64,000 bases of DNA from NCBI GenBank assembly GCA_963920525.1, contig OY986435.1, positions 98,970,115 through 99,034,114 on the forward strand, in the 5' to 3' direction. Positions 54,100-64,000 of this stretch are shown piece by piece. Position 1 is the stretch's first letter. Every line of letters starts with the position of its first letter. A program made the translations under genes and the position numbers. The DNA is from Dichetophora obliterata (lineage: Eukaryota > Arthropoda > Insecta > Diptera > Sciomyzidae). The notes beneath the pieces were generated by a model. That model was not told where the DNA came from, searched no databases, and worked only from the letters and a program-made list of their open reading frames with translations.

Positions 54100-56908
54100 T
54101 GTATGAAGATAAGCTTTATTATTTACATATTTCGTTGATATTGTTTCGGCCTTCTGAAACAATAAAAATTAAATACATGTAACATTGATACATTTACACA
54201 AAATCATCACAAAAGAATATTACCATGAAAGTTAAACACAAGTTGTTTTCTTTAAAACATTTAGATATTTAAAAACACTAGTAAAAGTTGTCGATAGAAA
54301 AATAAGGACATTTAATTTTAACAATATATACATTTAATTAAGCCGCGTCGAACCACCTTCATCGTCCACTAAGTCTATGTTTTGTCAAATATTTATAAAT
54401 ATGCGAGCAATTGTCGGTGTCTGTTTTGTAGTTCAATCGTGTTTTGGTGTGTTTTGTATAAGGAGCATCTCTAATGTATACCTTCTCCCGTAGTTCTTCT
54501 CTTGTTGAAGAATGGTTGTTGTAGCGAAGTTCGGTGAGTGATTATTTTGTAAACAGTGGGCCGCAAGTGCTGTTTTGTGTGCATGGTTGGATTTTAAATC
54601 TGTTTTATGTGCTGATAGTCTCGTTTTTAGTTTTAATTTTGTTGTGCCAACATATACCTTGTTGCATATATTGGACTCGTCACCATTGCATTTTATTTCA
54701 TAAACCAGATTACATTTGTCCATGTCTGGCAAATTACTTTTTGTCTTACTGTGAAGAATTTTTAAAGTGTTGTTTGTTTTTGGTGCCAGTACGTAATTGT
54801 TTTTGTTATATATGTCAGTCTTTTTAAATTTTTCCGTAAACCCAGGAACATAAGTGATGCCTTTGTACCTTTTTAGTTCAGTTGCTTGTTCGTTATTATT
54901 ATGCTTAATGTTGTTGTTCTTGAATGTTTTATCAATCTCGTAACGGTATGTGGGGGGAAGTCATTGGACTCAAGAATTTCTCTGATTCTTGAAATGTTGT
55001 TTTTGTGAAAACTGTCGTCGCTGATATTAAAAACTCTCTCAATGAAGTTTTTCGCGGTGTTAAAAATTGTTTTTTTTGGGGTGCTTGGAATGAAAATTAA
55101 TTAATCTACCCGATGCCGTAGGTTTCTGGTACCAGTTCGTTTTCAATACGTTGTTCTTTTTGATGACAACGGCGTCCAAATATGGTAACCTGCAGTCTTG
55201 TTCCTCTTCTAGCGTAAATTGTATGTATTTGTTGCACTTATTTAGTGTGTTTAATGTATTGCCTATTTGTTCCTCTTTGACAATTGCAAAAATGTCGTCT
55301 ACGTACTTTGTAAGTAGTCTGGGTTTGTGGCTCATATTTTCCATAAATATATCTAAAATTTCCTCCATAACAATATCCGCAATTATTGGCGATATTGGTG
55401 AACCCATTGGCATCCCTTTTAATTGACTGTAAATTTTGTTATTGTAAGTAAAATAATTATTTTCTTTAATACAAAATAAAAGAATTTCCATAAATAACTT
55501 TTTTGGAATTTTTGTTTGTTTTTCGATTTTGTCCCACTGTCGTTTTATTGTTCTGAGTGCAAATTCTACCGGTATGCTTGGAAAAAGAGAAACAACATCA
55601 AATGACACCATCCGCTCGTTATTGTATATGTAAGAATTATTAGCTTTGTTTTTAAATTCAATAGCGTCTTTTGTGTTATATTTGGAGTCCACCGACAAAG
55701 ATTTTAAGATGTTCACCATGTATTTAGAGAGTGCATATGATGGTGAATTTATTGACGAACAAATAGGTCGTAGTGGTGTGTCGATTTTGTGTGTTTTTGG
55801 CAATCCGTAGATTCTTGGTATAGTTGCCGTGTATGTTGTCATTTTCAGCTTCTCTAGCTTATTTATAATATCATTTTTAAACAGTGTGTCAACAAACATA
55901 TTGTTTTTTTGTTGTAAAGTTAAAGTTGGGTCTCTTTATTGTTTTGTACGTCCATCCGTTTCTCAATATTACTTGCATTTATCGTAGTCTTTTTTGTACA
56001 TGGCAACTGTTTTGCCACCTTTGTCAGCTTCAACAATTATGATGTTTTGGTGTTGTTTTAAAAATTCGCTCGCCTCCTTTGTAATACTTATTACGTACGC
56101 GTCTCTTTCTGTTAATTTCAGCTCTCTTAAATGTCGTTCTATTAATGTCGTGAGCTTTATTCTCGCCTTTTCTTGCTCCTCTTTGTCGACAATCGTTTGT
56201 ACACAGTCCTCCCCCTCCGCGATGATGCTGAACAAAGGGAACTGTTTTTTGTCATCGGGAGTGCGAACTTTGGACCGTGCGCTAATAACCATTGCACCTC
56301 TGTCGGTATAATTATGTCTGTCTTGTTGACAAACCATGAGTAATTGTTGTGCAGATTTAGTTGTTTGATCCGTTCTTCTTTTAGCTTTTTAAACTTCTGC
56401 TCTTGTCTGTCTGTTGTCATCTGTTTGTCATGTGCAGCAATTTTTCTATGACTCATTTTAATATGTTCAGCTTCTGTTTGTGTAATTGTTTTTTCCAAAA
56501 TATTTTCTAGTGTTATTATGCGTTGTGTATTGTCTCGCAAAAACTCATGTTGATGCGAAATTAATAAATTCAAAATTTTTCGGTGGAAGTTTGTAGTGTG
56601 TTGGTCTATTGATTTTGTTAGTTTTTTAGAAGTATTTTTATTGGAATTGCTGTGCGCTGAAAATAATTTGTGTACGTTTTTTGTTGTATTTTCAGAAAAT
56701 TTGGAGAAATATGGTACTTTCTGCACTGAACTAGAAAATCTATGGAACATTTTGTATTTTCGTTGACGTTGATCATGTTTCGATGTTTGTTTATGATTTT
56801 ATTAATGTTGTTACCGTATTTTTCTTTTAGTTTGTATGTGGGTACCTCTGTACCATGAACCAAAAAATAAAGATCATGCAAAGAAAAGAGCCGCCATATT
56901 GTAAACAA
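54100..56908 (-). mobile_element. Penelope-like element (RT + GIY-YIG)
   Basis: The order on the minus strand is an N-terminal region (56908-56340), the RT (to about 55060), a linker and a GIY-YIG endonuclease (54732-54433). This is the architecture of canonical Penelope elements. At the 3' end (54140-54163) ATTGTTTC and GAAACAAT form an 8-bp stem around GGCCTTCT, resembling the AAGGCCGAAAC word seen at Penelope 3' ends. Both outer boundaries are approximate and no flanking repeat was found. Confidence 0.88.
54433..56760 (-). pseudogene. Penelope reverse transcriptase / GIY-YIG endonuclease
   Basis: The N-terminal segment reads CRKYHISPNFLKI in one frame, then shifts near 56700 to SENTTKNVHKLFSA with a Lys-rich helix. 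NNYSWFVNKTDIIIP and GPKFALP follow, then (after a shift near 56200) IIIVEADKGGKTVAMYKKDY. A further break at about 55968-55900 precedes the RT core (55899-55060): RIYGLPKTHK, PLRPICSS, MVSFDVVSLFPSIP (first Asp), GMPMGSPISP, KYVDDIFAIV (YxDD intact). The GIY-YIG domain has NLVYEIKC, KVYVGTTKLKLKTRLSAH and a C-terminal EMLLIQN. Three or four frameshifts interrupt an otherwise well-preserved protein. The N-terminal frame at 56908-56618 begins at a TTG, so the true start is uncertain. Confidence 0.87.
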
Positions 56909-56925
56909 AAACAGCTGATAGGTCT

Positions 56926-58234
56926 GACGTCATCGGTCACAAAATCTTTTGTTTACGCTTAGTGATTGGATGTTGAATGTTATTTGTTAAAATTTTAAAG
57001 AATTATCATATAATTATAATGTGTTTTTACATTAAAATGAAGTGTGCTGTAGCGACATACATTAATTGCAACAGCAAAAAAAACACGTTGGTTTCTACCG
57101 TTTCCCCAAGGAAAAAATTGCTTGTAAGCAATGGGAGATTCTTCGCCGGCTAAATGTCGACACTGCAATGGCAAGAATCTGTGGAGATCATTTTCTGCCT
57201 GAAGACTTCGAAAGAAGGGTCCAAGTTCAAATGGGTAAGTACTTCTACATTTCCACGTAAATATTCTTTTAAAAAATGTTACGATAGGTTTTGGCAAAGC
57301 TATGCGCTTAAAGCCGAGCGCTGTCCCAACAGTTATGACCAAGGAGGTGCAGCCAGCAAATGCAGAACGATGTCAGCGAATTTTAAAGCGCGAAAACAAA
57401 ATAAATCGTAAGTGCTCTGCTTTAGGAGTCGTTGGTCATGGAGAAGTTTTTCCTGTAGAGGAAATATAAAAACTAAACAGGGACGCTTCTATTTCTAACC
57501 GCTCTTCAGAGCAGTTACTTCAAGCGAAAATACGGCAGCTATATTCGCAAGTGTAAGTAAAATTTAACAATTTTATGAATTCAATATTTTTAATCTTTTT
57601 CTTGGAGTGAACAGCGGTTTGGAAAACCTCGCGTGATACATCTGCCACAAATTGCACAAAGACGTTCCGAACATAAGGCTGGAAGAAGAAGCGGCAGCAT
57701 CACTTAGTTAGGTAGATCATTTAAGCAAAGGCGGTTCGCCAAGCAAACGGAAGAGCTCATGGCGCATATGACTGCGTTGGAAAAAGTGTTCAACGACGTA
57801 AACGGCGACGGGCTGCTGATAAGCAAAAATTATTTGCAGACGCACATTGCAAGTGCAGAGCATGTTATTTGTGACAACAAAATAAAAAAAATGTTTTTCC
57901 GCGCACGAATGTTTTTTAAAATAAGATTATTAAATAAAGAAATTGTGAACAATTCGATGCAGAGGAAAAGAAAATTGAACAAAACAGTTCAATAATAAAA
58001 ACAAAGTGAACATCCAATTTTGTATTCTATTTATTTGCAGTTTTTCTTTTTACAGCGTTCTTTACATTTAGTTACTGCATGGAAATAAAAACAAACAAAG
58101 TATTCAAACACTTTTTTCGCGAATTAAACTTATTAATTTTATAATTTTTCACTTTTATCCGAGTTTTCACATGTTTTGCATGCAAAACATATGCAAATTG
58201 ACAGTTTCATAGCTTGCTTGTGACCGATGACGTT
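56926..58234 (+). mobile_element. Internally deleted THAP (P-like) DNA transposon
   Basis: ACGTCATCGGTCAC (56927-56940) is the exact inverse of GTGACCGATGACGT (58220-58233), bounding a 1.3-kb unit. Inside are the first exons of a THAP-domain protein and a separate C-terminal fragment, with the catalytic centre missing. A THAP domain at the N-terminus points to a P-element-type transposase; other THAP transposon groups such as Kolobok cannot be excluded. No clear target duplication was seen. Confidence 0.75.
57037..57995 (+). pseudogene. THAP-domain transposase remnant (N- and C-terminal parts)
   Basis: Exon 1 (57037-57234) starts MKCAVATYINCNSKK. A one-base shift in the A run near 57081 leads into HVGFYRFPKEK, then ARICGDHFLPEDF. 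The C-x-C pair with CGDHF makes a C2CH THAP zinc finger, which binds the element's DNA. A 53-bp intron (57235-57287) leads to exon 2 (57288-57407), with RLKPSAVPTV. Exon 3 (57481-57552) is a short helical segment, SSEQLLQAKIRQLYSQ. After about 57600 the frame breaks. The last part (57759-57995) reads VFNDVNGDGLLIS and FFRARMFFKIRLLN, resembling the C-terminus of P-like transposases. The whole central catalytic region is absent. The start was chosen because the first THAP cysteine follows immediately. Confidence 0.72.
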
Positions 58235-59689
58235 GCACGAAAAATTACTTTTTTCTCGCACTGCTCTTTGCGTGATCTTCTCTTATTGGTTCATGCTCTA
58301 TAACAACACCGATCCAAGAGAGAAATTAGTTTTGCAACTATCCGCAATAATTTTTTCAATTTAGTTTCTGGCATATAATTTTTTATCGCAATAAAACGAG
58401 AATGATGTTATGTTCGAATAAAAGTTAAAACTATTCGTGAATGGTCTACCTTCTTTTTTATCAAAGTGTCCGTTTGGACAATATGAGAAACTATAACAAG
58501 AAAATTTGAGAAATCAACTATGCAAATAAATTCCTTAAGCCTATTAGAAACTACAGTGAGTCAGTTTATCATTATGTATGGACTAAGGTCGAAGTTTGTT
58601 TATAAAATATAATGCATCAAAAACTATATTTTATGTCGGCTCCTATTCAGAAGCTCGTAAGATGAATTTTTAACATTTGTGCACTTTTATAATTTTCAAT
58701 ATACAAACACTGTTTCGAAAAGTTGTCAGAAACCAAACTTAAGGCTTGCAATACATGACCATTAGGATATTTGGGAATGTTTTTTTAGAAATACCAAAAC
58801 TTGATAATTTTGCAAAATTTCACTTTTTGCTAAAATTGCATATCGGCTAAGTTCTTTAACGTAATCGCTCCATTTTTTACTGTGTATATTTGTCTTAATT
58901 TTAGGATAAATATACACTCCAATGGGACACAACCGCACACTTAAAGTACAGAGCACATTAAATGTTCGCATTTTCATTTTCTCCAATACATTTGGCAGCC
59001 ACTCTAGTGTGCAATTTGCCAATTCTTATATTTTGCGCTTTTAAGGCCAGCAAAACATAAAATCAAGGTTCAAAAATAAACATTTCTCAAGAGTAAATTA
59101 TTGAAGCATGTTTAAGAATATATTATATATACATATATGCGGATATCATATTGTACAATGCTACAAATAAATTAATGAAAAACAATTAAAATGCCCAAAT
59201 ATATATATATACATAAGCACAAAACTACCAATATAAAATATTTAATTTATAAGATGAATTAAATTAAATTTTACTAAACATATTTCCAGTTTAAGATGTT
59301 ATCAATTTAATATATACATACTATTATGTAGTATTTATAAAATGTATGTAATACAAAAATAAACCAAAGAAATGAAATGGTTTATTGAAAACAAAATGCA
59401 TATAAATATTTTTTAAGATAATTTTAATGGGTAAATAAATAAATATAATATAAATATATTTAATATATAACAACAAATATGTGGTGGGTTTTTTGCCTTT
59501 TTTGCTTAAAATTTCAAATTGAATAAGAAAATTTTAAATATTACCTACTATATTAAATGTAGTTAATTTTTGTAATTAAGTATGATCTATTCTTTGATTT
59601 TACATTATTTTAATTTACAGATATATAAATAGAATATAGAAGTAAATAGAGAGTATATAGAATCTATTTACCTATTAGATAAAAAATTT
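58235..59689. other. AT-rich non-coding stretch
   Basis: No gene recognised; long ATATAT and TAAATA runs occur (59130-59480). The minus-strand frame 58762-59022 shows no family resemblance. Confidence 0.4.
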
Positions 59690-59930
59690 TTCATATTGAA
59701 GTAGTTTGTTTGGCCAAAACGACACTCACTTATTTCATAAGAAAGAAACATTTGGAAAGTTAAGAAACAGCACAAATCGCAAATTTTTTTCATTTCAGCT
59801 CTGCGTAACCAAACAAGAAAAATTTTAAACACGATCAAAAGCATAAAATAGAGCATAACAACAAAGTCAAGAAAAAAACAAAACAAATTCTGCATAGACA
59901 CACAAACATAAAATAAAATTGGTAGGTTTT
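59690..59930. repeat. Dispersed repeat, copy 1 (copy 2 at 60920-61100 plus 61675-61705)
   Basis: Shared phrases include ACACGATCAAAAGCATAAAA, GAGCATAACAACAA and AAGTTAAGAAACA. After ACAAAACAA, copy 1 continues directly AATTCTGCATAGACACAC. Copy 2 is interrupted at that point by the 61101-61670 insertion and resumes AAATTCTGCATAAACACAC. Confidence 0.8.
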
Positions 59931-60919
59931 TGGGGTAGTTCTAATATTTTTTACCTTAAAACCAGGGTCTGATATGTTAGTAGCCCTGGAACTCCAAAAT
60001 TTCTTCTAACTAAAATCAGAGAATTTATTTTTATATTGTTGAAACCATTTTAAATAAGAAACATATTTATATCAATTTTTGATGAATTTTTTTGTGTTCG
60101 AAATGCCAAAAACTTAGAGCATTTTTGAAAAAAAAACAGCAAGTTTCAACAGCTTTAACTTTTTTATTCGAATTTTGGTTTTTGTAATTCTTTGCTTGAA
60201 AATGCTTAAGACTATGCTTTGACAACCGTGAATTTTTAAATTTTGCATTTTTGAAATTTTTTTGTTAAAAATACTCCAACTCGAAATTTACCAAATGTTA
60301 CATTTCTAGTAAAAAATTTAATAACGACCAAGTTATTCAATGTATTCACATAATTTGTTTGTTATTTTGTTAAATGCCGTTACAGAAAACATTTCAATAG
60401 CAGTTTATTGGAATTTTTCAATTTTTTTTTTACTAAATAAGAAAAAAATTAAATTATTTCATAAATTAAAATATCAAAACTCTGATAATTTTTATCCGAT
60501 TTTTATGTTATATAGCTCATCTTTAGGGACAATTCAATAACAAACGAAGTGCTAACCAGTTTTATGCACAAAATAAGGCTTTATGTGCAAAAAATAGAAA
60601 AATATATAAAAAGTAAAAAAATGTTCATATGTTTTTTTTTAGTTTACAACAAAAAGATCAACTCGCGGTAATTTAGCGCACTCCTATCGAACTCATATGA
60701 ATACATGCTGGTTTTTATTGTAAACGTCACGTTTTTAAAAAGTCATCATTTAATTTTGAAAATTTTTAATTTTTCATACAAATGCATGGATAAATTAGAA
60801 TTTTACAAAACATGGATAAAATATATATAGGTAAAATATTAAAATATATATGTACATAGAAAGATAAAATATATAACATAAGTATAGATAAATAAAATAA
60901 ATATTCGCTATTTCGCTCA

Positions 60920-61100
60920 TTGAAATAATTTGTTGAGCCATAACCATATTCACTTGTTTCATATTTGGCTAAGTTAAGAAACAAAACAAATTTTCCAAGT
61001 TCTTTTATTTCAGGTCAGCCAAACAAGAAAAATATCTGAAACACGATCAAAAGCATAAAATAAAGCATAACAACAACGCCAAGCAAAGAACAAAACAACC
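60920..61100. repeat. Dispersed repeat, copy 2 (left part)
   Basis: Homologous to 59695-59892; its right part lies beyond the insertion, at about 61675-61705. This gives an empty-site comparison for the 61.1-kb element. Between the copies (59931-60919) nothing gene-like is seen; 60340-60540 is only a low-complexity frame. Confidence 0.8.
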
Positions 61101-61670
61101 CACCAGGAAATGTGAGCATTCCCGGATGTTACCAGGAAACATTCCATGGAATGTAAGAAGCATTCCCCTTTGTTGCACACTCCATTGCTTTTTTAACATA
61201 GCATATCATTAGAGGGAAACATTCCTCCCCGCTGTGTTAAAAAGTCATGTGGAAACATTTCTCTCCGCTGTCCATAAAGTGAATTGGAAGCAGTCCTCTC
61301 CCCAGTTTTAAGAATTAATGTGGAAACATTCCTCTCCCTTGTTATGAAAATGCATTCGGCCAGGATTCGAACCCGGGACCCCTGAGCGAGAGTCGAGAGC
61401 GCTACCACTAGACTATCGAATTCTACAATAAGTGGCTAGAAAACAATGATATTAATATTTGCTATTGTCATTGCTTTACAATAAATAAAAGTTTCCACAT
61501 GCATTCTTAAAGAAGCGGTTTGGAAACAATATAAATACAAAACTACCCTTAAGCTTCCAAAAGAAGCGGTGGGGAAACAATATAAATACAAAACTACCCT
61601 TAAGCTTTCAAAAGATACGGTGGGGAATGTTTATTTATCACTTTATGATGAAAGCCTTCCGATTTTTCCT
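61101..61670. mobile_element. ~570-bp fold-back insertion with a tRNA-like core
   Basis: Comparison with 59690-59930 shows foreign DNA inserted here. It starts ACCAGGAAA and ends TTTCCTGG, a short TIR. The left half has four diverged units of GGAAACATTCCTCTCC (about 61208, 61250, 61288 and 61322). The right half has two to three ~51-bp units (61511, 61562 and 61613) containing AGCGGTGGGGAA, the inverse theme. A tRNA-like sequence sits between them. This is a fold-back plan rather than a plain SINE. Confidence 0.65.
61352..61420 (-). tRNA. tRNA-like core (tRNA-Glu(CTC)-related), probably not a functional tRNA
   Basis: The minus strand shows ATTCGATAGTCTAGTGG (A box), CTCGACTCTCGC as an anticodon-arm-like part with CTC, and CCGGGTTCGAATCCTGG (B box, 5-bp T stem). 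The 3' CCGAAT pairs with 5' ATTCG. The anticodon stem is poor. A similar sequence at 36411 suggests a common tRNA-derived module. Confidence 0.45.
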
Positions 61671-62137
61671 GGAGGGAAATTCTGCATAAACACACAAACA
61701 TACCAATAAGTAGTAGCACAAATAGTGTTTTTTCGTTGTTGCTTGTCTCGCATTTGGTTGTGATTTTTTTTCTTCTGCCGGCAGAGTCTGTGTTGCTGGC
61801 AGCGCACGCTTGCAACCAATTGTTCGAACCGTATTAATAATCGGATCGTTGGATTTATGTTAACGTTCTGTTAATGTGTCTATGACTGCTCTCCTTTATA
61901 TATTCTCTCTGCTCTGAGTTTCAAATGTATGTGAAATATTTCACGCTTTGTAAAAGTGAGGTCATCAAAATAATACAACATTCAAGACTTCGAATAAACT
62001 AAAACACGGCCGTGGGGTATTTTAACTTCGGTCCAGTCGAAGATAGTTCCTTACTAGTTTGTTTTGTCTCTGATTTTCTTAAATCCAATGGTTAATTAAT
62101 TGCTGTTCTGTTGAATGTTTTTATTCACTCAACTTAC
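61671..62137. other. Non-coding; presumably an intron of the guanylate cyclase gene
   Basis: It follows the GTAAGT donor of the exon at 62138 on the minus strand. No matching acceptor and continuation (expected to begin with a GQM-like segment) were found to the left in this window. Confidence 0.4.
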
Positions 62138-64000
62138 CCTTTAGTCTAAGCGTCTTTTCCGGTTCCGATCCATCGTCGTGCAGCAGCAACTCGTTGCTTT
62201 TTTGTGCATCCAAGCGTTCTGCGACAGGCTCCACTGTTACCAGTTCGAATATATTATTCGTTCGATTCAATATCTAAAAGTAAATCGAATAAAGCCAATT
62301 AGAGCTATTTAAGCAAAATACGCAACAACTTATAAACTGTTAAAATAGAATCCACAATAAGTAAAACAGGTCATTTTCCTATACGCAATATAATACTCAC
62401 TGTCTGGTATTTGAAGGCAATCAGCGGCCGCACCAAATCGAACCAGGCTGTTATTTTTTTCCCCAGTAGATCCGGTAATATAACCATTAAAGAGTTGCCA
62501 AGACTGCGCACAACCATGTCACCACTTCAGTTGCCATGGCAGATAGTAATGCAAAGAGAAACAACAAAAAGTTAATCGGATCAGATTTGAAAACACTTGA
62601 CAGGATATGAAAATGCATGATTACTCAAAGTAACAGTAAGATTTCAACAGTGTTGCGCATCCCATTTTAAAGAATGTAATTTAAAATTTTCTTCAGGACA
62701 TTATGAGTTTCTTTAAATGTTGGCAATTAATCAGCTTTGGTATTAAAAATATAATATATTTTGATGAATCTTCCTTCATTGGGTCAATAAAACAGTGTGA
62801 CAAAAAAAAGAACAAACTAAAATGCATGCACTTTTAAAATAACCTCATGTAAGTTCTAGGTCTGGTCGCGTAAAACACAAAATGAAGCATAAAAGTTGTC
62901 TGACATCCTAAAAAATTTTGACGTACTCTTTAAAAACTGATTCACGCATGCATTTTACAGTAATTTAATAAGTTATCAACCAATTCAAGATTTCATGACA
63001 GTTTTAGATTTTTGTCGTACAGACTCTTGAAACGATATGTAATATTTTGTGGAATTTATATAGTTGCTACATGCATTTAAAAGGTTAATTTTTTGGCTTT
63101 TTCCAATTTATTCATATTGCCAATTTTTTTTAAGACAGTTTCTTCAAAAAGCTTTACAATTGTATTGATATGAAGAAATGCATTTTTCTACGAGTAAAAT
63201 GGTGTGTTTGTTATTCATAATCGACAAGCAGTTGATGAAGTTCCAAGTCCAAAATAATTTTTTTAAAATTTATTTAATTTTTGCATTACTTGCTGAATTT
63301 ATTTATTTCAAATAAATTGTGAAGTTGAATAAATTGGAAAACGAATTTCAGCCCGTTTTTCAGTACTGGTTGAACTCAGTTTGTAGTTGTTACTTTGTTT
63401 AAACTATGTACGAATTATTTGAGTGGATTTAAAACTGAGGTTACACTTATGGCTCTCTTGAGAAAAAAATAGTGACCTCTAAAATTAAATCATGTTCTTT
63501 TCTCGAAAATGTTGAATTAAAAAAAAAAGAAAAAATTGGCAGAAATAGGGCAGAAAAAACATTTTTTTGAGAAACGTCAACGCCATTAGTTTAAGTGCCC
63601 AATATTGAGAGTTTAAATTTTGTTTAACTTGCCATTTTATTTTGATAAATGATTTCATGTCAGAGTAGGATTTGTCGATAGAATTTGTGAAATAAACATT
63701 GACAAGAGATGTTTTAGTCGAAGCTTACTTCTAAGTCTACCCGCCAATTTCACACCATTTTACAAAGCAATTGGCGGAGTTCGTCATTCATTACTCTTTA
63801 AACTCACCCAAAAACGATGCAAAATGGAAATATCTCGAATAACACATGTGCACTTATGGGCAGGTGCTGCTCCTCGCGTGTCATCGCCAGCGATGCCAGC
63901 GTAAAGGCTCGATTATCGAATGTCAGCTGAAAGGTTACGTGCACTGTATCGAAAAGAATCTCCTCGCGTATCAGTTCGATATGCATTTCTTTGTTGTAGA
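62138..64000 (-). CDS. Gyc-89Db: Soluble guanylate cyclase, HNOBA-region exons (partial)
   Basis: Three minus-strand exons join in frame: 64000-63808 (continues beyond the window), 62524-62401 and 62273-62138. All have GT-AG borders (donors GTGAGT, GTGAGT and GTAAGT). The first ends [12 protein letters not shown]. The second gives [20 protein letters not shown] and [14 protein letters not shown]. The third gives [16 protein letters not shown] and ends TLRLKG, where the family continues with QM. FPF-x-IVF, LVRP and RLKG(QM) define the HNOBA (PAS-like) domain between the haem-NOX and cyclase domains of soluble guanylate cyclases, which make cGMP in response to gases. The wording is closest to what I know of the atypical Drosophila Gyc-89Da/89Db group; the exact paralogue is not certain. 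Cyclase-domain exons are not in the window. No transposon sits within these short exons; the 1.3-kb intron 62525-63807 shows nothing notable. Confidence 0.85.

Overview
The window is AT-rich nuclear DNA from a brachyceran fly (calyptrate or tephritid type). The evidence is short GT-AG introns, coding exons close to Drosophila proteins, and a dense mix of BEL/Pao, piggyBac, Penelope, Transib, hAT, PIF/Harbinger and THAP/P-like elements. I see only two convincing host genes. One is the 3' half of a Ser/Arg-rich nuclear protein (9035-10446, plus strand). The other is three exons of a soluble guanylate cyclase (62138-64000, minus strand, running off the right edge). A TATA box and CA-rich possible leader exons at 24.5-25.6 kb, and a spliced-looking GC-richer patch at 28.1-28.7 kb, may belong to a third gene, but I cannot name it.

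Layout. 0-4.8 kb: non-coding, with a decayed non-LTR retrotransposon on the minus strand (1.0-2.5 kb). 4.8-8.0 kb: a 3.2-kb element with ~865-bp inverted arms and a 7-bp target duplication. 9.0-10.8 kb: the SR-rich gene. 11.6-13.6 kb: a 2-kb Transib-like element with RSS-heptamer ends and a CGGCG duplication, carrying a nested TA-flanked MITE. 13.8-14.8 kb: a fold-back structure with a MITE in its loop. 15.3-18.1 kb: two related PIF/Harbinger remnants. 18-24 kb: small hairpin MITEs and AT-rich repeats. 24-29.5 kb: the putative leader exons, a MITE, two AT-rich tandem arrays and a near-perfect hairpin. 30-40 kb: a 2.6-kb TIR element, nested MITEs, a clean 1.1-kb hAT element containing a tRNA-like sequence, and a satellite with a recent 610-bp duplication.

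40.2-52.9 kb is a nested stack. A minus-strand Jockey/I-type non-LTR element was split in its reverse transcriptase by a BEL/Pao element (41624-47019, 5-bp TSD AGAAT). It was split again, between endonuclease and reverse transcriptase, by a piggyBac element (48269-50674, TTAA/CTAA). Next come nested MITEs (52.9-53.8 kb), a Penelope-like element with RT and GIY-YIG domains (54.1-56.9 kb, minus), and an internally deleted THAP/P-like transposon (56.9-58.2 kb). From 58 kb on are repeats, a fold-back element with a tRNA-like core (61.1-61.7 kb), and the guanylate cyclase exons.

The genes do not form a pathway. The window is two host loci separated by about 50 kb of transposon-filled intergenic or intronic DNA. 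Its interest lies in the exactly resolvable insertion history and in several non-autonomous families with clean ends. Almost every transposon gene carries at least one stop, frameshift or deletion.
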